Of a DNA stretch of 64,000 nt, positions 8,420 through 17,217 are shown piece by piece. The notes beneath the pieces were generated by a model, which made no database searches, had not been told where the DNA came from, and saw nothing but the letters and a program-made list of their open reading frames with translations. The stretch spans positions 1,550,001 to 1,614,000 of the forward strand of contig NZ_CAKLPZ010000001.1 of assembly GCF_923081025.1 (NCBI RefSeq). The letters run 5' to 3'. Positions within the stretch are counted from its first letter, which is position 1. Each line of letters starts with the position of its first letter. Position numbers and translations under genes: made by a program. Source of the DNA: Neolewinella maritima. Its GTDB lineage: Bacteria > Bacteroidota > Bacteroidia > Chitinophagales > Saprospiraceae.

Positions 8420-9178
8420 ATGTCAACCATCGACCTGAGCACTATCTCCACCCGCGCGCCAGAACATCTGGATAAGGATGAGGCTAGAAAAATAAGCGCG
8501 CAACGCGCCGAGCGCATCGCTGAATTACATGCTCAGCTGGTGGCCGAGCGTAAGCATGCCGTCCTCGTTATTCTGCAGGGGATGGATGCCAGTGGCAAGG
8601 ACGGGGCCATGCGACGGGTATTCGGTGCTTGCTCTCCCTTTGGACTACGCGCCGTGGGGTGGAAGAAACCTACGGAGGAAGAGTTCGCCCATGACTTTTT
8701 GTGGCGTATTCACAAGCAAGTGCCGGCGAAGGGGGAGCTGGTCATCTTCAACCGGAGCCACTACGAAGACGTGCTCATTCAGCGCGTACACGGCTGGATC
8801 AGTGAGGCGCAAGTCGACCAGCGGATCGCTAGCATCAATGCCTTCGAAAAGTTGCTGCAGCAGGATAATAACACCCTGATCCTCAAGTTCTACCTGCACC
8901 TGAGCTACGAGCAGCAGGAGGAGGAGCTACGGGAACGCCTGGAAGAACCGGAAAAGCACTACAAGCATAACGACGGGGACTGGGCGGAGCGCGAGCGGTG
9001 GGACGACTACCGCGCTGCCTATGAGGACGTCATTGGCCGCAGCGAACTAACCTGGCACATCGTACCGGTCGACCAGCGGTGGTACCGCGACTACGTGATG
9101 ACGGAAGTAGTACTGAATGCCCTGGAGGGACTAAACATGAGCTGGCCGGCACTAGCCACCGAACTCACGCACCAGTAG
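8420..9178 (+). CDS. ppk2: polyphosphate kinase 2 family protein (PPK2, class III-like)
   Basis: PPK2 enzymes move phosphate between polyphosphate and nucleotides in the cytoplasm. The 252-residue protein has Walker A GMDASGKD (54-61) and the PPK2 Walker B-like FNRSHYEDVL (110-119). It also shows the lid region with EEELRERLEEPEKHYK and the closing DQRWYRDYVMTEVVLNAL. FNRSHYED and the AHDFLWR-H segment resemble class III PPK2s, which can phosphorylate AMP and ADP. The exact nucleotide specificity is inference. It starts at ATG 8420, 30 bases after the symporter stop, and may be read through from it. Confidence 0.93.
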   Translation: MSTIDLSTISTRAPEHLDKDEARKISAQRAERIAELHAQLVAERKHAVLVILQGMDASGKDGAMRRVFGACSPFGLRAVGWKKPTEEEFAHDFLWRIHKQVPAKGELVIFNRSHYEDVLIQRVHGWISEAQVDQRIASINAFEKLLQQDNNTLILKFYLHLSYEQQEEELRERLEEPEKHYKHNDGDWAERERWDDYRAAYEDVIGRSELTWHIVPVDQRWYRDYVMTEVVLNALEGLNMSWPALATELTHQ

Positions 9179-9298
9179 CAAAGGACGAGCGCATGGCATT
9201 CGTACCGGTGAACCGAGTACGTAGCGCTTGCGGAGCGCGCCAACACGAATGAGCTAAGCCTTCCACCCACCTATAATCTAAACCCAAACTATTCTAGC

Positions 9299-9673
9299 AT
9301 GGCCACTAAAAGCTTCGGCGACTTTATCAACGACATGACTAGTCTAGACGTTGTGACCCTTACCGGCAACCTGACCGTACAGGTCAATGACCTCGAAGGC
9401 CGAGCGGCCGGCGGCGACGGAGAATCCCTTAAATTCGGTCGCATCATGCAGCAGCTAGAGGGAAACATCATGAAGAAGGACTCCAAGATCCACGCCCTGG
9501 CCGCGACCCATGTATCGCTGGACAAGGATACGGTCACCTTCGTCAAGGAAAACCTGACGCCGGAGGAAGCCGTGTACCTGGAGTTTCACAATGAGACCGT
9601 CAAGGCAGCCGGTATCGCCAGGGCCGCGATGGCCGATGGCATTACCAAACTCTTGCTGGGCAGTAAAGGCTGA
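9299..9673 (+). CDS. small protein of unknown function, first gene of an uncharacterised pair
   Basis: I do not recognise this 124-residue protein. It has no signal peptide or membrane helix. The N-terminal half contains DVVTLTGNLTVQVNDLEG, and the middle GESLKFGRIMQQLEGNIMKKDSK is helical and polar. The C-terminal part ends in a hydrophobic helix-like TVKAAGIARAAMADGITKLLLG. The stop is four bases before the ATG of the next gene, so the two are almost certainly co-transcribed. The 120-base upstream gap has no clear minus-7 motif. The protein may act as a partner or chaperone for the large neighbour, but that is only a guess from the arrangement. Confidence 0.8.
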   Translation: MATKSFGDFINDMTSLDVVTLTGNLTVQVNDLEGRAAGGDGESLKFGRIMQQLEGNIMKKDSKIHALAATHVSLDKDTVTFVKENLTPEEAVYLEFHNETVKAAGIARAAMADGITKLLLGSKG

Positions 9674-9677
9674 GGAT

Positions 9678-11531
9678 ATGCAACCGGCTGAGTTCATCGC
9701 GAGCTGTGAGCGATTGCAGCGACTGGATCGCTCAGCGGAGGTCATACAGTCCGTACGGGAAGGGGTCGAAGTCGCCATGCCGGATCACTTTGCTATTCCG
9801 TTCAGTCCGGACGTCACCACCACCTTCCGACGGGGTGGCCGACCGAGCCGGCACCGCAGAGGGCAGTGGCACGAACTGGTCCAGCACCTGAAGGACCTGG
9901 CGTATCTGACCCCAAAATTCTTTTCCAGTTGGCACCAGCGCAGAGCCGCCGACCAGCCGCCTACGGCACGGCAGATAGCCTCGCTGGTCAAGGCGGTACG
10001 TGCCTTCTGGACGGAAGACCCCTTCTGGACGACCTCCCTCGTACCTGCTATGCCCACCCAGGATGCAGCCCGGCAACAGCGGTGGGTAGAGCATCACCTG
10101 ACGGAGTTGGTGTACCGTGCCAGCAGCTACACCTCGTTCGACGGAGACCTATCGCCGGACGTGCAGTACCGCATCGGGGACCGGTCGGCCTTCGGGCGGT
10201 CGCTCGCCTTCAGAATGCGCGTCTACTTTAGGGACTACCAGGGGGGGCACACCAATAGCCGTAAAGCGTACTTCGATCGCAAGCTGCTACCGCTACTCTA
10301 CAGCCTCAATAACTCCCTGGGTGGCGCCCTTGCCGCGTCATTGCCCGGGCGGGATGCTACAGTGCTCGACGAAGGCATACAGCGTGTGCTGTTAGACGCA
10401 ACGCTACTCTTCGCTACATACCGACGTGCAAACCGTTTTACGGCCAGGGATCGGGGTAGCTACTACCTGCTATATCAGTTGGAACCCAGAACGGGTGAAG
10501 TAAAAGACCTTGTGGTACCCGACGCGAAGGAGGAGCAACGTCGTCTACTGCGCCTGCGTCGGCGGACCAAGCGCAAACTGACTAACGCCCGCCTGTACAT
10601 CGATACCGGCGGCAACCGACTCGGAATACGCCTCATGCAGCTAGGGCTCTGGCGCGCGGGATGCTATATCGGCGTGCTTGACGGGGTATTCGGCCTGCAG
10701 AGCCACCGCGCCCTGCTTGCCCTGGTGGCGCAGGAGCGAGAAGCGGTCCGTCCGGTACTCGGTCCGCGTCAGCTCGATCGCGTAGTAAATTCCGTGGGAG
10801 AGGAGGTGCTGGTCGACCTGCGCCTCGTCGGTATACTGCTGGACGCGTACGCCCCACCACCCCAGGTCGAAGCGCAGCGGGAAGAAGCCCATCTGTGGCA
10901 GGCCATCGATGCGGCGGGGGTAGCAGAGACACTGGACGAACAACTGCTAGACCGGGAGGCCAGTTTGCGGCCACTGTACGGTCACTTGGAGCATCATCCC
11001 CACCGACGGGTGTACTACGGGCTGCGGGGATTGATTCGCGGCGCTGTGCGGGCCATCACTGTAGTAATAAGCTGGATCCGGGATCGGGTACGACAGCTTC
11101 TGGGGGCGGTGTTCGACTTTGTAAAGGCCGTAGTCAAACGGGTCCAGGAAGCGGGGAGCTTGTTTTTTACCGGCTTTCGCTATTTCAGCCACTATCTGCT
11201 GGGACGACCCTTCATTTCCCTGGGTGCCGGGGTAGGGGAGGAGCGCCCCGTCGTGCTCACGCGGTTTGCCCTGGACTTCGATACCGTGTGCTTTACAGAC
11301 CGTACGGCAAGCGTGGAGGATATACGGATGCACCAGCGGTATGTATCGGATATGCAGCGCGGGGCGGCTTATTTCCTGCGTGTGACGGCATTGTTGATCC
11401 GAAGTCTGGCTACACTCAGCGCGCCTCAGAGGTGGATACGACTCGGTGTGCTGCTGGCCCGCGAAGTGCGGCGGGTACTCCAGGAGGTGGCCTCAGGCCG
11501 GCCGCTGGGTAGACTCGAACAGGTAGAGTAG
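9678..11531 (+). CDS. large protein of unknown function with a peptidoglycan-binding-like segment
   Basis: This 617-residue protein is unrecognised overall. The ATG at 9678 follows GAGGAT and lies four bases after the previous stop. Longer upstream starts would overlap that gene. The first 300 residues are helical and rich in Arg and Trp. Around residues 316-350 a stretch reading LMQLGLWRAGCYIGVLDGVFG resembles a peptidoglycan-binding type 1 repeat. Residues about 465-545 contain amphipathic or weakly hydrophobic helices (ITVVISWIRDRVRQLLGAVF), and the tail is again helical. There is no signal peptide. The last 39 bases overlap the convergent accD stop. Function is unknown. A role in envelope association is a tentative reading of the binding-like segment. 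Confidence 0.82.
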   Translation: MQPAEFIASCERLQRLDRSAEVIQSVREGVEVAMPDHFAIPFSPDVTTTFRRGGRPSRHRRGQWHELVQHLKDLAYLTPKFFSSWHQRRAADQPPTARQIASLVKAVRAFWTEDPFWTTSLVPAMPTQDAARQQRWVEHHLTELVYRASSYTSFDGDLSPDVQYRIGDRSAFGRSLAFRMRVYFRDYQGGHTNSRKAYFDRKLLPLLYSLNNSLGGALAASLPGRDATVLDEGIQRVLLDATLLFATYRRANRFTARDRGSYYLLYQLEPRTGEVKDLVVPDAKEEQRRLLRLRRRTKRKLTNARLYIDTGGNRLGIRLMQLGLWRAGCYIGVLDGVFGLQSHRALLALVAQEREAVRPVLGPRQLDRVVNSVGEEVLVDLRLVGILLDAYAPPPQVEAQREEAHLWQAIDAAGVAETLDEQLLDREASLRPLYGHLEHHPHRRVYYGLRGLIRGAVRAITVVISWIRDRVRQLLGAVFDFVKAVVKRVQEAGSLFFTGFRYFSHYLLGRPFISLGAGVGEERPVVLTRFALDFDTVCFTDRTASVEDIRMHQRYVSDMQRGAAYFLRVTALLIRSLATLSAPQRWIRLGVLLAREVRRVLQEVASGRPLGRLEQVE

Positions 11532-12350
11532 GTCGCCCAGACGCTCCTTGAGGTCGGCCCGGTCGATGATGAAGTCCAGGAAGCCGTGCTCCAACAGGAA
11601 TTCCGAGGTCTGGAAGCCTTCGGGCAGTTCTTTCTTGATCGTTTCCTTCACGACGCGCGGGCCGGCGAAGGCGATGAGGGCCTCCGGCTCTGCCAGGTTG
11701 ATATCGCCGAGCATGGCATAACTGGCCGTGACCCCGCCGGTGGTCGGGTCGGTCATCAGACTGAAGTAGGGTACGCCGGCACGGGCCAGCTGGCTGAGCT
11801 TTACGCTGGTCTTGGCCATCTGCATAAGGCTGAGGGCCGCTTCCATCATGCGGGCACCACCGGACTTGGAGACGATGAGTAGCGGAGTACGGGTCTTGCG
11901 GGCCTCATCGATGGCAAAGGCGATCTTCTCACCCACTACGCTACCCATACTGCCACCGATGAAGCTGAAGTCCATAGCGGCTATCAGCAGCGGCCGGCGG
12001 TTGAGTTTGCCCCGCGCTACGCGAATGGCATCCGACAGGCCGGTCTTTTTCTTTGCGGCCTTCAGCCGGTCCTTATACGATTTCAGGTCCTTGAACTGTA
12101 GGGCATCTACGGCTTCCATATCGGCCTCGTACTCTTCGAAACTGCCATCGAAAATGAGCTCGAAGTATTCCTGGCTGCCGATCCGATCGTGGTAGTTGCA
12201 GTTGGGGCACTTGTACACATTTTCGCGCAGCTCCTTACGGGTGGAGGTTTCGCTGCAGCGCGGGCACTGGTACCAGAGCCCTTCAGGGGCTTCCTTCTTG
12301 TTGCGAGTGGCGGTCTGAATGCCGTCCTTGAGTCGTTTGAACCAGCCCAT
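11493..12350 (-). CDS. accD: acetyl-CoA carboxylase carboxyltransferase subunit beta
   Basis: AccD is the beta half of the carboxyltransferase that makes malonyl-CoA, the first committed step of fatty-acid synthesis. The 285 residues carry the N-terminal zinc ribbon CPRC...CPNC (Cys29, 32, 48, 51). The crotonase-like carboxyltransferase core follows with PLLIAAMDFSFIGGSMGSVVGEK, SKSGGARMMEA, DPTTGGVTASYAMLGD and AFAGPRVVKETI. Length and order match the family. The alpha subunit is not in the window. Its stop overlaps the 3' end of the unknown gene on the other strand by 39 bases. Confidence 0.97.
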   Translation of the reverse strand: MGWFKRLKDGIQTATRNKKEAPEGLWYQCPRCSETSTRKELRENVYKCPNCNYHDRIGSQEYFELIFDGSFEEYEADMEAVDALQFKDLKSYKDRLKAAKKKTGLSDAIRVARGKLNRRPLLIAAMDFSFIGGSMGSVVGEKIAFAIDEARKTRTPLLIVSKSGGARMMEAALSLMQMAKTSVKLSQLARAGVPYFSLMTDPTTGGVTASYAMLGDINLAEPEALIAFAGPRVVKETIKKELPEGFQTSEFLLEHGFLDFIIDRADLKERLGDLLYLFESTQRPA

Positions 12351-12370
12351 ATACGTTAGTTAGCAGGCGG

Positions 12371-12378
12371 CAAAGGTA
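12371..12378 (-). promoter_or_regulatory. minus-7 promoter element of accD
   Basis: The minus strand reads TACCTTTG, an exact TAnnTTTG match 20 bases before the accD ATG. A GTTG lies 20 bases further upstream, where a minus-33 TTTG element would be expected. Confidence 0.55.
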
Positions 12379-12420
12379 CGTAGGGCATAGCGCCCGTACA
12401 ACGTCCGCCCGCTGGTCCGG

Positions 12421-12867
12421 TCAGTTGGTGCGTAGCATGACGACCCCGCCGATGATGAGTACGACGCCCGCTACGCGCAGCCAGTTGACGGGCTGCGTAG
12501 GTATGCCCATCATTCCGTAGTGGTCGATGATGAGGCTGAAGATCATCTGACCGGCTACCGTAAGCCCGATCGTAAGCGCCACCCCCAGACGCGGTGCCAG
12601 CACGATGATGGCGAATACATAGAAGCCCCCCAGCACGCCGCCCATCCAGTAGTACCACGGCAGTTCGAATCCCTTGCGGACATTGCCCAGCGGCACGCCG
12701 GTAGCCAGGCAGTAAGCGAACAGGGCCAGTCCGCCCGCAACGAAGGAAAGCAGGGCCCCGTAGACCGGACTTTTGACCGCCTTACCCAGGCCGCTATTGA
12801 GCCCCGCCTGGATGGCCAGCATCGCACCGGCGGCTACCGCCATCAAAAAAAGGAGTGTTTGCTGCAT
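12421..12867 (-). CDS. DMT-superfamily (DUF606/YdcZ-type) membrane protein
   Basis: This is a small inner-membrane protein of 148 residues with five hydrophobic segments, of the DUF606/YdcZ type within the drug/metabolite transporter superfamily. The family pattern is visible: FLMAVAAGAMLAIQAGLNSGLG at the start, then SPVYGALLSFVAGG, PWYYWMGGVLGGFYVFAII and LTVAGQMIFSLIIDHYG. I prefer the ATG at 12867 because the first helix follows at once; an upstream start at 12903 adds only polar residues. It is divergent from the TerB-like gene across a 47-base gap. Substrate is unknown. Confidence 0.88.
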   Translation of the reverse strand: MQQTLLFLMAVAAGAMLAIQAGLNSGLGKAVKSPVYGALLSFVAGGLALFAYCLATGVPLGNVRKGFELPWYYWMGGVLGGFYVFAIIVLAPRLGVALTIGLTVAGQMIFSLIIDHYGMMGIPTQPVNWLRVAGVVLIIGGVVMLRTN

Positions 12868-12886
12868 GGGCTTTGGGTGTAGGCTG

Positions 12887-12894
12887 TATGTTTG
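12887..12894 (+). promoter_or_regulatory. minus-7 promoter element of the TerB-like gene
   Basis: TATGTTTG is an exact TAnnTTTG match 20 bases before the ATG at 12915, inside the divergent gap shared with the DUF606-type gene. Confidence 0.45.
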
Positions 12895-12914
12895 CTGGCC
12901 CAAAGTAGAAAGTA

Positions 12915-13409
12915 ATGCTGAGAGAATTTAACACCCTGACCGAGCAGGAGCAGCAGCTCATGTTCGATGCGATCCCCCTGATCACCATTCTGGTGGCTGC
13001 GGCGGACAATCACCTCGACGAGGTAGAACTCAGCGAAGCACAGCGCCTGGCCGACATCCGCAGCTACAACAACCGCGGCCGGCTCAATGCCTTCTACGAG
13101 CACATCGACGAGGGCCTTACCGACCGCATCCAGGAGCTCTACAACGGCATGCAGAACGGCGTGGTCGAGCGCGAAAAGAATATCGTGCGCGAACTGAGCA
13201 AGCTCAATGCGATCCTAGCCAAACTGCGCGAACCTTACGGCTACCTCTACTACCACAACTTCCGCACCTTCGCCCGGCACATCGCCGAAGCCCACGGTGG
13301 ATTCCTGCGCTTTATTACCGTAGGACCCAAGGAGGCCAAGGTGATGGACCTGCCGATGCTGGACCCCATCGCAAAGCCACCGGAAGACGAGTACCCCGAC
13401 CTGATCTAG
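12915..13409 (+). CDS. TerB-like helical protein, function unknown
   Basis: This 164-residue soluble protein has no signal peptide or membrane helix. The first 90 residues (IPLITILVAAADNHLDEVELSEAQ) resemble the all-helical TerB-type domain, in which an acidic loop follows a first helix. This similarity is weak and should be treated as a hint. The C-terminal part has YGYLYYHNFRTFARHIAEAHGG and a proline-rich acidic tail. It has its own promoter-like motif and stands alone between divergent and downstream transporter genes. Confidence 0.75.
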   Translation: MLREFNTLTEQEQQLMFDAIPLITILVAAADNHLDEVELSEAQRLADIRSYNNRGRLNAFYEHIDEGLTDRIQELYNGMQNGVVEREKNIVRELSKLNAILAKLREPYGYLYYHNFRTFARHIAEAHGGFLRFITVGPKEAKVMDLPMLDPIAKPPEDEYPDLI

Positions 13410-13504
13410 GCCGCTGCCATACTGTACTATCGCGGAGCTTGCGCGCGGGCCGTCCATTACGTTCGCCGTGCGTAAGCTACTTTGGGGGCTCACAACCGTA
13501 ATTC

Positions 13505-14809
13505 ATGAAGAAGCTTGCACTGCACTGGCAGATCTTACTTGGCATGGTCCTGGGCGTGGGCTTCGGCGTGCTGGCCTCCAGCCAGGGGTGGGGCGACTTC
13601 GTAGGCGACTGGATCAAGCCCTTCGGCACCATCTTCATCAATAGCCTCAAGCTGATCGCCGTACCCCTGATCGTCGCCAGTCTGATCAAAGGCATCACGG
13701 ACCTGCAGGACATTTCCAAGCTCAGCAACATGGGCGTGCGGACCATTGGGCTATATATCCTGACCACGATTATCGCGATTGTCATTGGACTCGGCATCGT
13801 CAACATAGTAGGGCCGGGCCGGGGACTGGATCAGACCACCCGCGACAACCTCCTGAATGATTTCGCCGCGGACGCAGGTGCGCGGATCACCGATGCAAGT
13901 GCTCAGGCTTCGGCCGGCCCCCTACAGGCTCTGGTCGATCTGGTGCCCGAAAATATCGTAGCTGCCGCCGGCAACAACGGTAACATGCTGCAGGTGATCT
14001 TCTTTGTCATCTTCTTCGCCGTAGGTCTCATCCTGATCGACCCGGTCAAGGCTAAACCCGTCAAGGACTTCTTCGATGGAGTGAATGAGGTGGTCCTTAA
14101 GTTGATCGATCTGATCATGCTAGCTGCCCCCTTCGGCGTATTTGCCCTGCTGGCCGCACTGGTTGTGGAGGCACCGAGTAAGGACCTGTTCTTTGCTCTG
14201 CTGAAGTACAGTGCTTGTGTACTGGGTGGCCTGGGTATTATGGTATTTATCGTCTACCCCATGATGGTGCGGGTTTTCACCGGACGTAGTTATGGCTCCT
14301 TCATGTCAGGCATCAGTCCCGCTCAGCTGCTGGCATTCAGCACCAGTTCGAGTGCCGCCACCCTGCCGGTGACCATGGAGCGGGTGGAGGAACACCTGGG
14401 TGTAGATGAGGAGGTCACCAGCTTCGTGCTACCGATCGGTGCGACCATCAATATGGACGGTACGAGCCTGTACCAGGCCGTAGCGGCGGTCTTTATTGCT
14501 CAGGCTTACGGTATGCAGCTCGATCTTGGTGATCAACTAACCATCATCACCACGGCGCTTGCCGCCAGTATCGGGTCTGCCGCCGTGCCCGGTGCGGGGA
14601 TGGTCATGCTGGTCATCGTACTGGGGCAGGTGGGTATCCCTGAGGTAGGCCTGGCACTGATCTTTGCCGTAGACCGGCCGCTGGACATGTGCCGCACGGT
14701 AGCCAATGTGACCGGTGACGCTACCGTCGCCATGCTGGTAGGCAAATCCGTAGGTAAGCTGCGCGAACCGAAGGAGCGCAAGCTGGACGATTACTACGTA
14801 GAGGTCTGA
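13505..14809 (+). CDS. dicarboxylate/amino-acid:cation symporter (DAACS family)
   Basis: This inner-membrane symporter is related to GltP, GltT and DctA, which couple Na+ or H+ to uptake of glutamate, aspartate or C4-dicarboxylates. The 434 residues show SLIKGITDLQDISKLSNMGVRT, the serine-rich hairpin STSSSAATLPVTMERVEEHLGV and the substrate/sodium-site segment INMDGTSLYQAVAAVFIAQ. The second hairpin (ASIGSAAVPGAGMVML) and the helix-8 DMCRTVANVTGDATVA, with the substrate-contact Asp/Arg/Asn residues, follow. The exact substrate is not certain. Its stop lies three bases from the stop of the convergent lipoprotein gene. Confidence 0.94.
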   Translation: MKKLALHWQILLGMVLGVGFGVLASSQGWGDFVGDWIKPFGTIFINSLKLIAVPLIVASLIKGITDLQDISKLSNMGVRTIGLYILTTIIAIVIGLGIVNIVGPGRGLDQTTRDNLLNDFAADAGARITDASAQASAGPLQALVDLVPENIVAAAGNNGNMLQVIFFVIFFAVGLILIDPVKAKPVKDFFDGVNEVVLKLIDLIMLAAPFGVFALLAALVVEAPSKDLFFALLKYSACVLGGLGIMVFIVYPMMVRVFTGRSYGSFMSGISPAQLLAFSTSSSAATLPVTMERVEEHLGVDEEVTSFVLPIGATINMDGTSLYQAVAAVFIAQAYGMQLDLGDQLTIITTALAASIGSAAVPGAGMVMLVIVLGQVGIPEVGLALIFAVDRPLDMCRTVANVTGDATVAMLVGKSVGKLREPKERKLDDYYVEV

Positions 14810-14812
14810 TTG

Positions 14813-15313
14813 CTATTCAGCGGGAGTGACAGCAAATTCCGCGAGCGTATAGAAGCCATCCGTCCCCAATAGGTCGGTGCGATACCCCAGGGGTACTGCC
14901 TCGAAGTCCCGGTTGCTGTCACGGAGTCGCACACCAAAGGTGTACGCACCTGGGGTGAAGTCGGGTGGAATTAATAAGTCGTAACTCAGCCAGTTAGCCA
15001 GGTGCAGTTCACCCACCGTGTTGGCACCGGAGGGGTAGGAATAGATTTTATTATCGGGGCCGCTAAACTGGATATCCATAGTATAGCGTGCATTGGGGTC
15101 TACGCTACCAACGGTACGCCATTCCATCTGAGCGTCCAATTTTGTTCCCACGGCGACTTCCTTCGGAATGCTCATCGCGTACACGTAGTGACCGACCCCG
15201 TCGACGGGCTGCGCTACTACCTGATCGCTGAGGTCGATCTCCTGGCGATCCACGGGTCCGGAGCAGCTAAAGAGCAGGAATAGGGTAGTGGCACACAGAA
15301 TAAATAATTGCAT
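14813..15313 (-). CDS. lipoprotein of unknown function
   Basis: Starting at ATG 15313, the protein has 166 residues and a lipoprotein signal (LCATTLFLLFSC), so it is probably anchored at the envelope. Longer in-frame starts upstream add a polar stretch before the signal and are less likely. The mature part is beta-rich, with AQMEWRTVGSVDPNARYTMD and PPDFTPGAYTFGVRLRDSN. This pattern is seen in small beta-sandwich domains attached to bacterial surface enzymes. I do not recognise a named family. It is convergent with the DAACS gene. Confidence 0.78.
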   Translation of the reverse strand: MQLFILCATTLFLLFSCSGPVDRQEIDLSDQVVAQPVDGVGHYVYAMSIPKEVAVGTKLDAQMEWRTVGSVDPNARYTMDIQFSGPDNKIYSYPSGANTVGELHLANWLSYDLLIPPDFTPGAYTFGVRLRDSNRDFEAVPLGYRTDLLGTDGFYTLAEFAVTPAE

Positions 15314-15525
15314 TGCGCGGTCTTTGCGGGTAGAGGTGGTTTGGGCCATTAATTGTTTGGTATACCGCTCGCGAGACTGCACATTTGTTCCTACCTTGTC
15401 GGCAAGCCGGGTATATGACTAAGAAACCGGCAGTAGTTAACTAAAGTGCTAAGACAAGTTTGCGGTATAGGCCCCGTTCTCCGCTTGTCGCCCCGTTCCA
15501 CTTACTTCGCCAAACCACTTAGTCA

Positions 15526-17172
15526 ATGAAATTACTACTGTTCACGCTCAGTCTACTGACGGGGTGGGGCGTACACGCCGAACAGGTCTATCTATTGTTC
15601 TCCGACGAATGTGGACAGCAAATTCGCTACCGCCGTAGCGTCGAACAGCAGTCCGCACCCGATTACTATGCCTACGTCTTCACCGACGGGCGTAGCCGCT
15701 ACATTCTGGAGACGGATAGCGAAGGCAGTAGCAATCGCTCCGACCTACCCGACAGTTACCTGAGCTGCACTACCGCAGTACTTTCTGATGCTCTGATCGA
15801 TCGGATCAACGCCGGTACTGACCAGCTCACAGTGCTGATCGCAGAAAACGGTGGGGCAACCTATCAAGTGCAACCCGTAGTGATGGCCGCCGTAGTCACG
15901 CAGGACGGTGAGGATGTAAGCTATCATTCCCCTATGGCAGATTTTGCGTTTAACCTTAGCGCCACGGTAATCGGGGAAAACCTGGATCGTGGTACCGAAG
16001 GTGCTCGCGTATACTTCGAAGGACGACAGGGTGGCGACTGTAGCGGCGATTACCTATTCGTGCAACAGAACAGCAACAGTGCCTATCCCACGATTCGCTA
16101 CAAATTTACCCCCCGGTTGGGTATCACCGAACGTGTCCTGGAGGGAAATGGTACCTACACTACATCGGAGCGGATCAGCGCACTGGAGGTAAATAATCTA
16201 CCGCTAAGCACCTATATCGCCGACGTATGCGCCCGCGACGAGGCTCCTACGCCGCCGCCTGTGACCACCTACACACCCTACTACGTGGAGGCGGATCAAG
16301 CACCCGAAATACCTCAGATAGCTAACAGCGCGCCTGAGACTGCGACATACCAGCCGGCGCCAGTTGCTGCCGCACCTGCGTCCCCGCCCCCCATGACGGA
16401 CGTAGTGCATACCGTGGTGGCGGGAGAGACGCTCTACCGGGTATCCGTGCGGTACGGGGTGGACGTAAATACGATCAAGTCGCTCAATGACCTGAGCAGC
16501 AATACTATATACGTGGGTCAGCAATTGGTGGTGTCACGATCAGATGAAGGATACATCGCACAGCAAACTCCCGAAGTCGCACCGGCCACCCCGCCGGTAG
16601 CCGACCGGTATGAGACACCTGGCGCCCCAGTCAGCGTACCCACAGTGGTCAACCTGCCGGCGAGCCCGGTTTCCGGAGACTACCACGTGGTACAGCCGGG
16701 TGAAACGATTGCTAGCCTGGCCCTGCGCTTTGGCTACACCGAGTCGCGCTTCAGGACGTTCAATGGTATAGAGGGACAGCAGGTGGCACTAGTAGGCCAA
16801 CAGCTGCGCACCTCCCACTGTAGTTGTCCGCATACGGTGTCGGCTTCGCCCGCTCAGTTCGTACAACAGCAAGCGCCCGCTACGGCCAACCCATATAGTC
16901 CGCCCCCTGCTCCGGCTCCCCGACCCGACGTGATCCAGATCGTGGTGCCCCCCGCCCGTCCGCTGGCCGGCGTAGGACAGGATACAACGGCTCCGAACAC
17001 GCCGCTGCCTCCCGCCTATGGTGGCGGACGCACGACCCACGTGGTACGGGAGGGGGAGAGCCTCTACGCCATTGCCCGGCAGTATGGGGTAGGGGTGAGT
17101 GATCTGCAGCGGCTGAATGCACTGGGCAGTTCGGCGGTCATCGTGCCTCACCAGAAGCTGTACGTAAACTAA
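15526..17172 (+). CDS. exported protein with three LysM domains
   Basis: The 548-residue protein begins with a signal peptide (KLLLFTLSLLTGWGVHA) and should lie in the periplasm or at the surface. Residues 19-240 form an unrecognised domain with cysteines at 29, 81, 172 and 235 that could pair. LysM repeats, which bind peptidoglycan, follow at about 294-337 (HTVVAGETLYRVSVRYGV), 386-430 (YHVVQPGETIASLALRFG) and 504-547 (THVVREGESLYAIARQYG). They are joined by Pro/Ala-rich linkers. No catalytic domain was recognised. A short HCSCPH motif follows LysM2. It has its own gap of about 210 bases upstream. Confidence 0.88.
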   Translation: MKLLLFTLSLLTGWGVHAEQVYLLFSDECGQQIRYRRSVEQQSAPDYYAYVFTDGRSRYILETDSEGSSNRSDLPDSYLSCTTAVLSDALIDRINAGTDQLTVLIAENGGATYQVQPVVMAAVVTQDGEDVSYHSPMADFAFNLSATVIGENLDRGTEGARVYFEGRQGGDCSGDYLFVQQNSNSAYPTIRYKFTPRLGITERVLEGNGTYTTSERISALEVNNLPLSTYIADVCARDEAPTPPPVTTYTPYYVEADQAPEIPQIANSAPETATYQPAPVAAAPASPPPMTDVVHTVVAGETLYRVSVRYGVDVNTIKSLNDLSSNTIYVGQQLVVSRSDEGYIAQQTPEVAPATPPVADRYETPGAPVSVPTVVNLPASPVSGDYHVVQPGETIASLALRFGYTESRFRTFNGIEGQQVALVGQQLRTSHCSCPHTVSASPAQFVQQQAPATANPYSPPPAPAPRPDVIQIVVPPARPLAGVGQDTTAPNTPLPPAYGGGRTTHVVREGESLYAIARQYGVGVSDLQRLNALGSSAVIVPHQKLYVN

Positions 17173-17217
17173 TACCGTAGGGGCTGCCTTCTATGGGCAC
17201 AACTCGTAGATGTATTT

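Noticed and set aside
9272-9277. TATAAT box ahead of the unknown two-gene unit
   Set aside because: The primary sigma factor of Bacteroidota uses a TAnnTTTG element rather than TATAAT, and no matching upstream box is seen, so it was not called a promoter.
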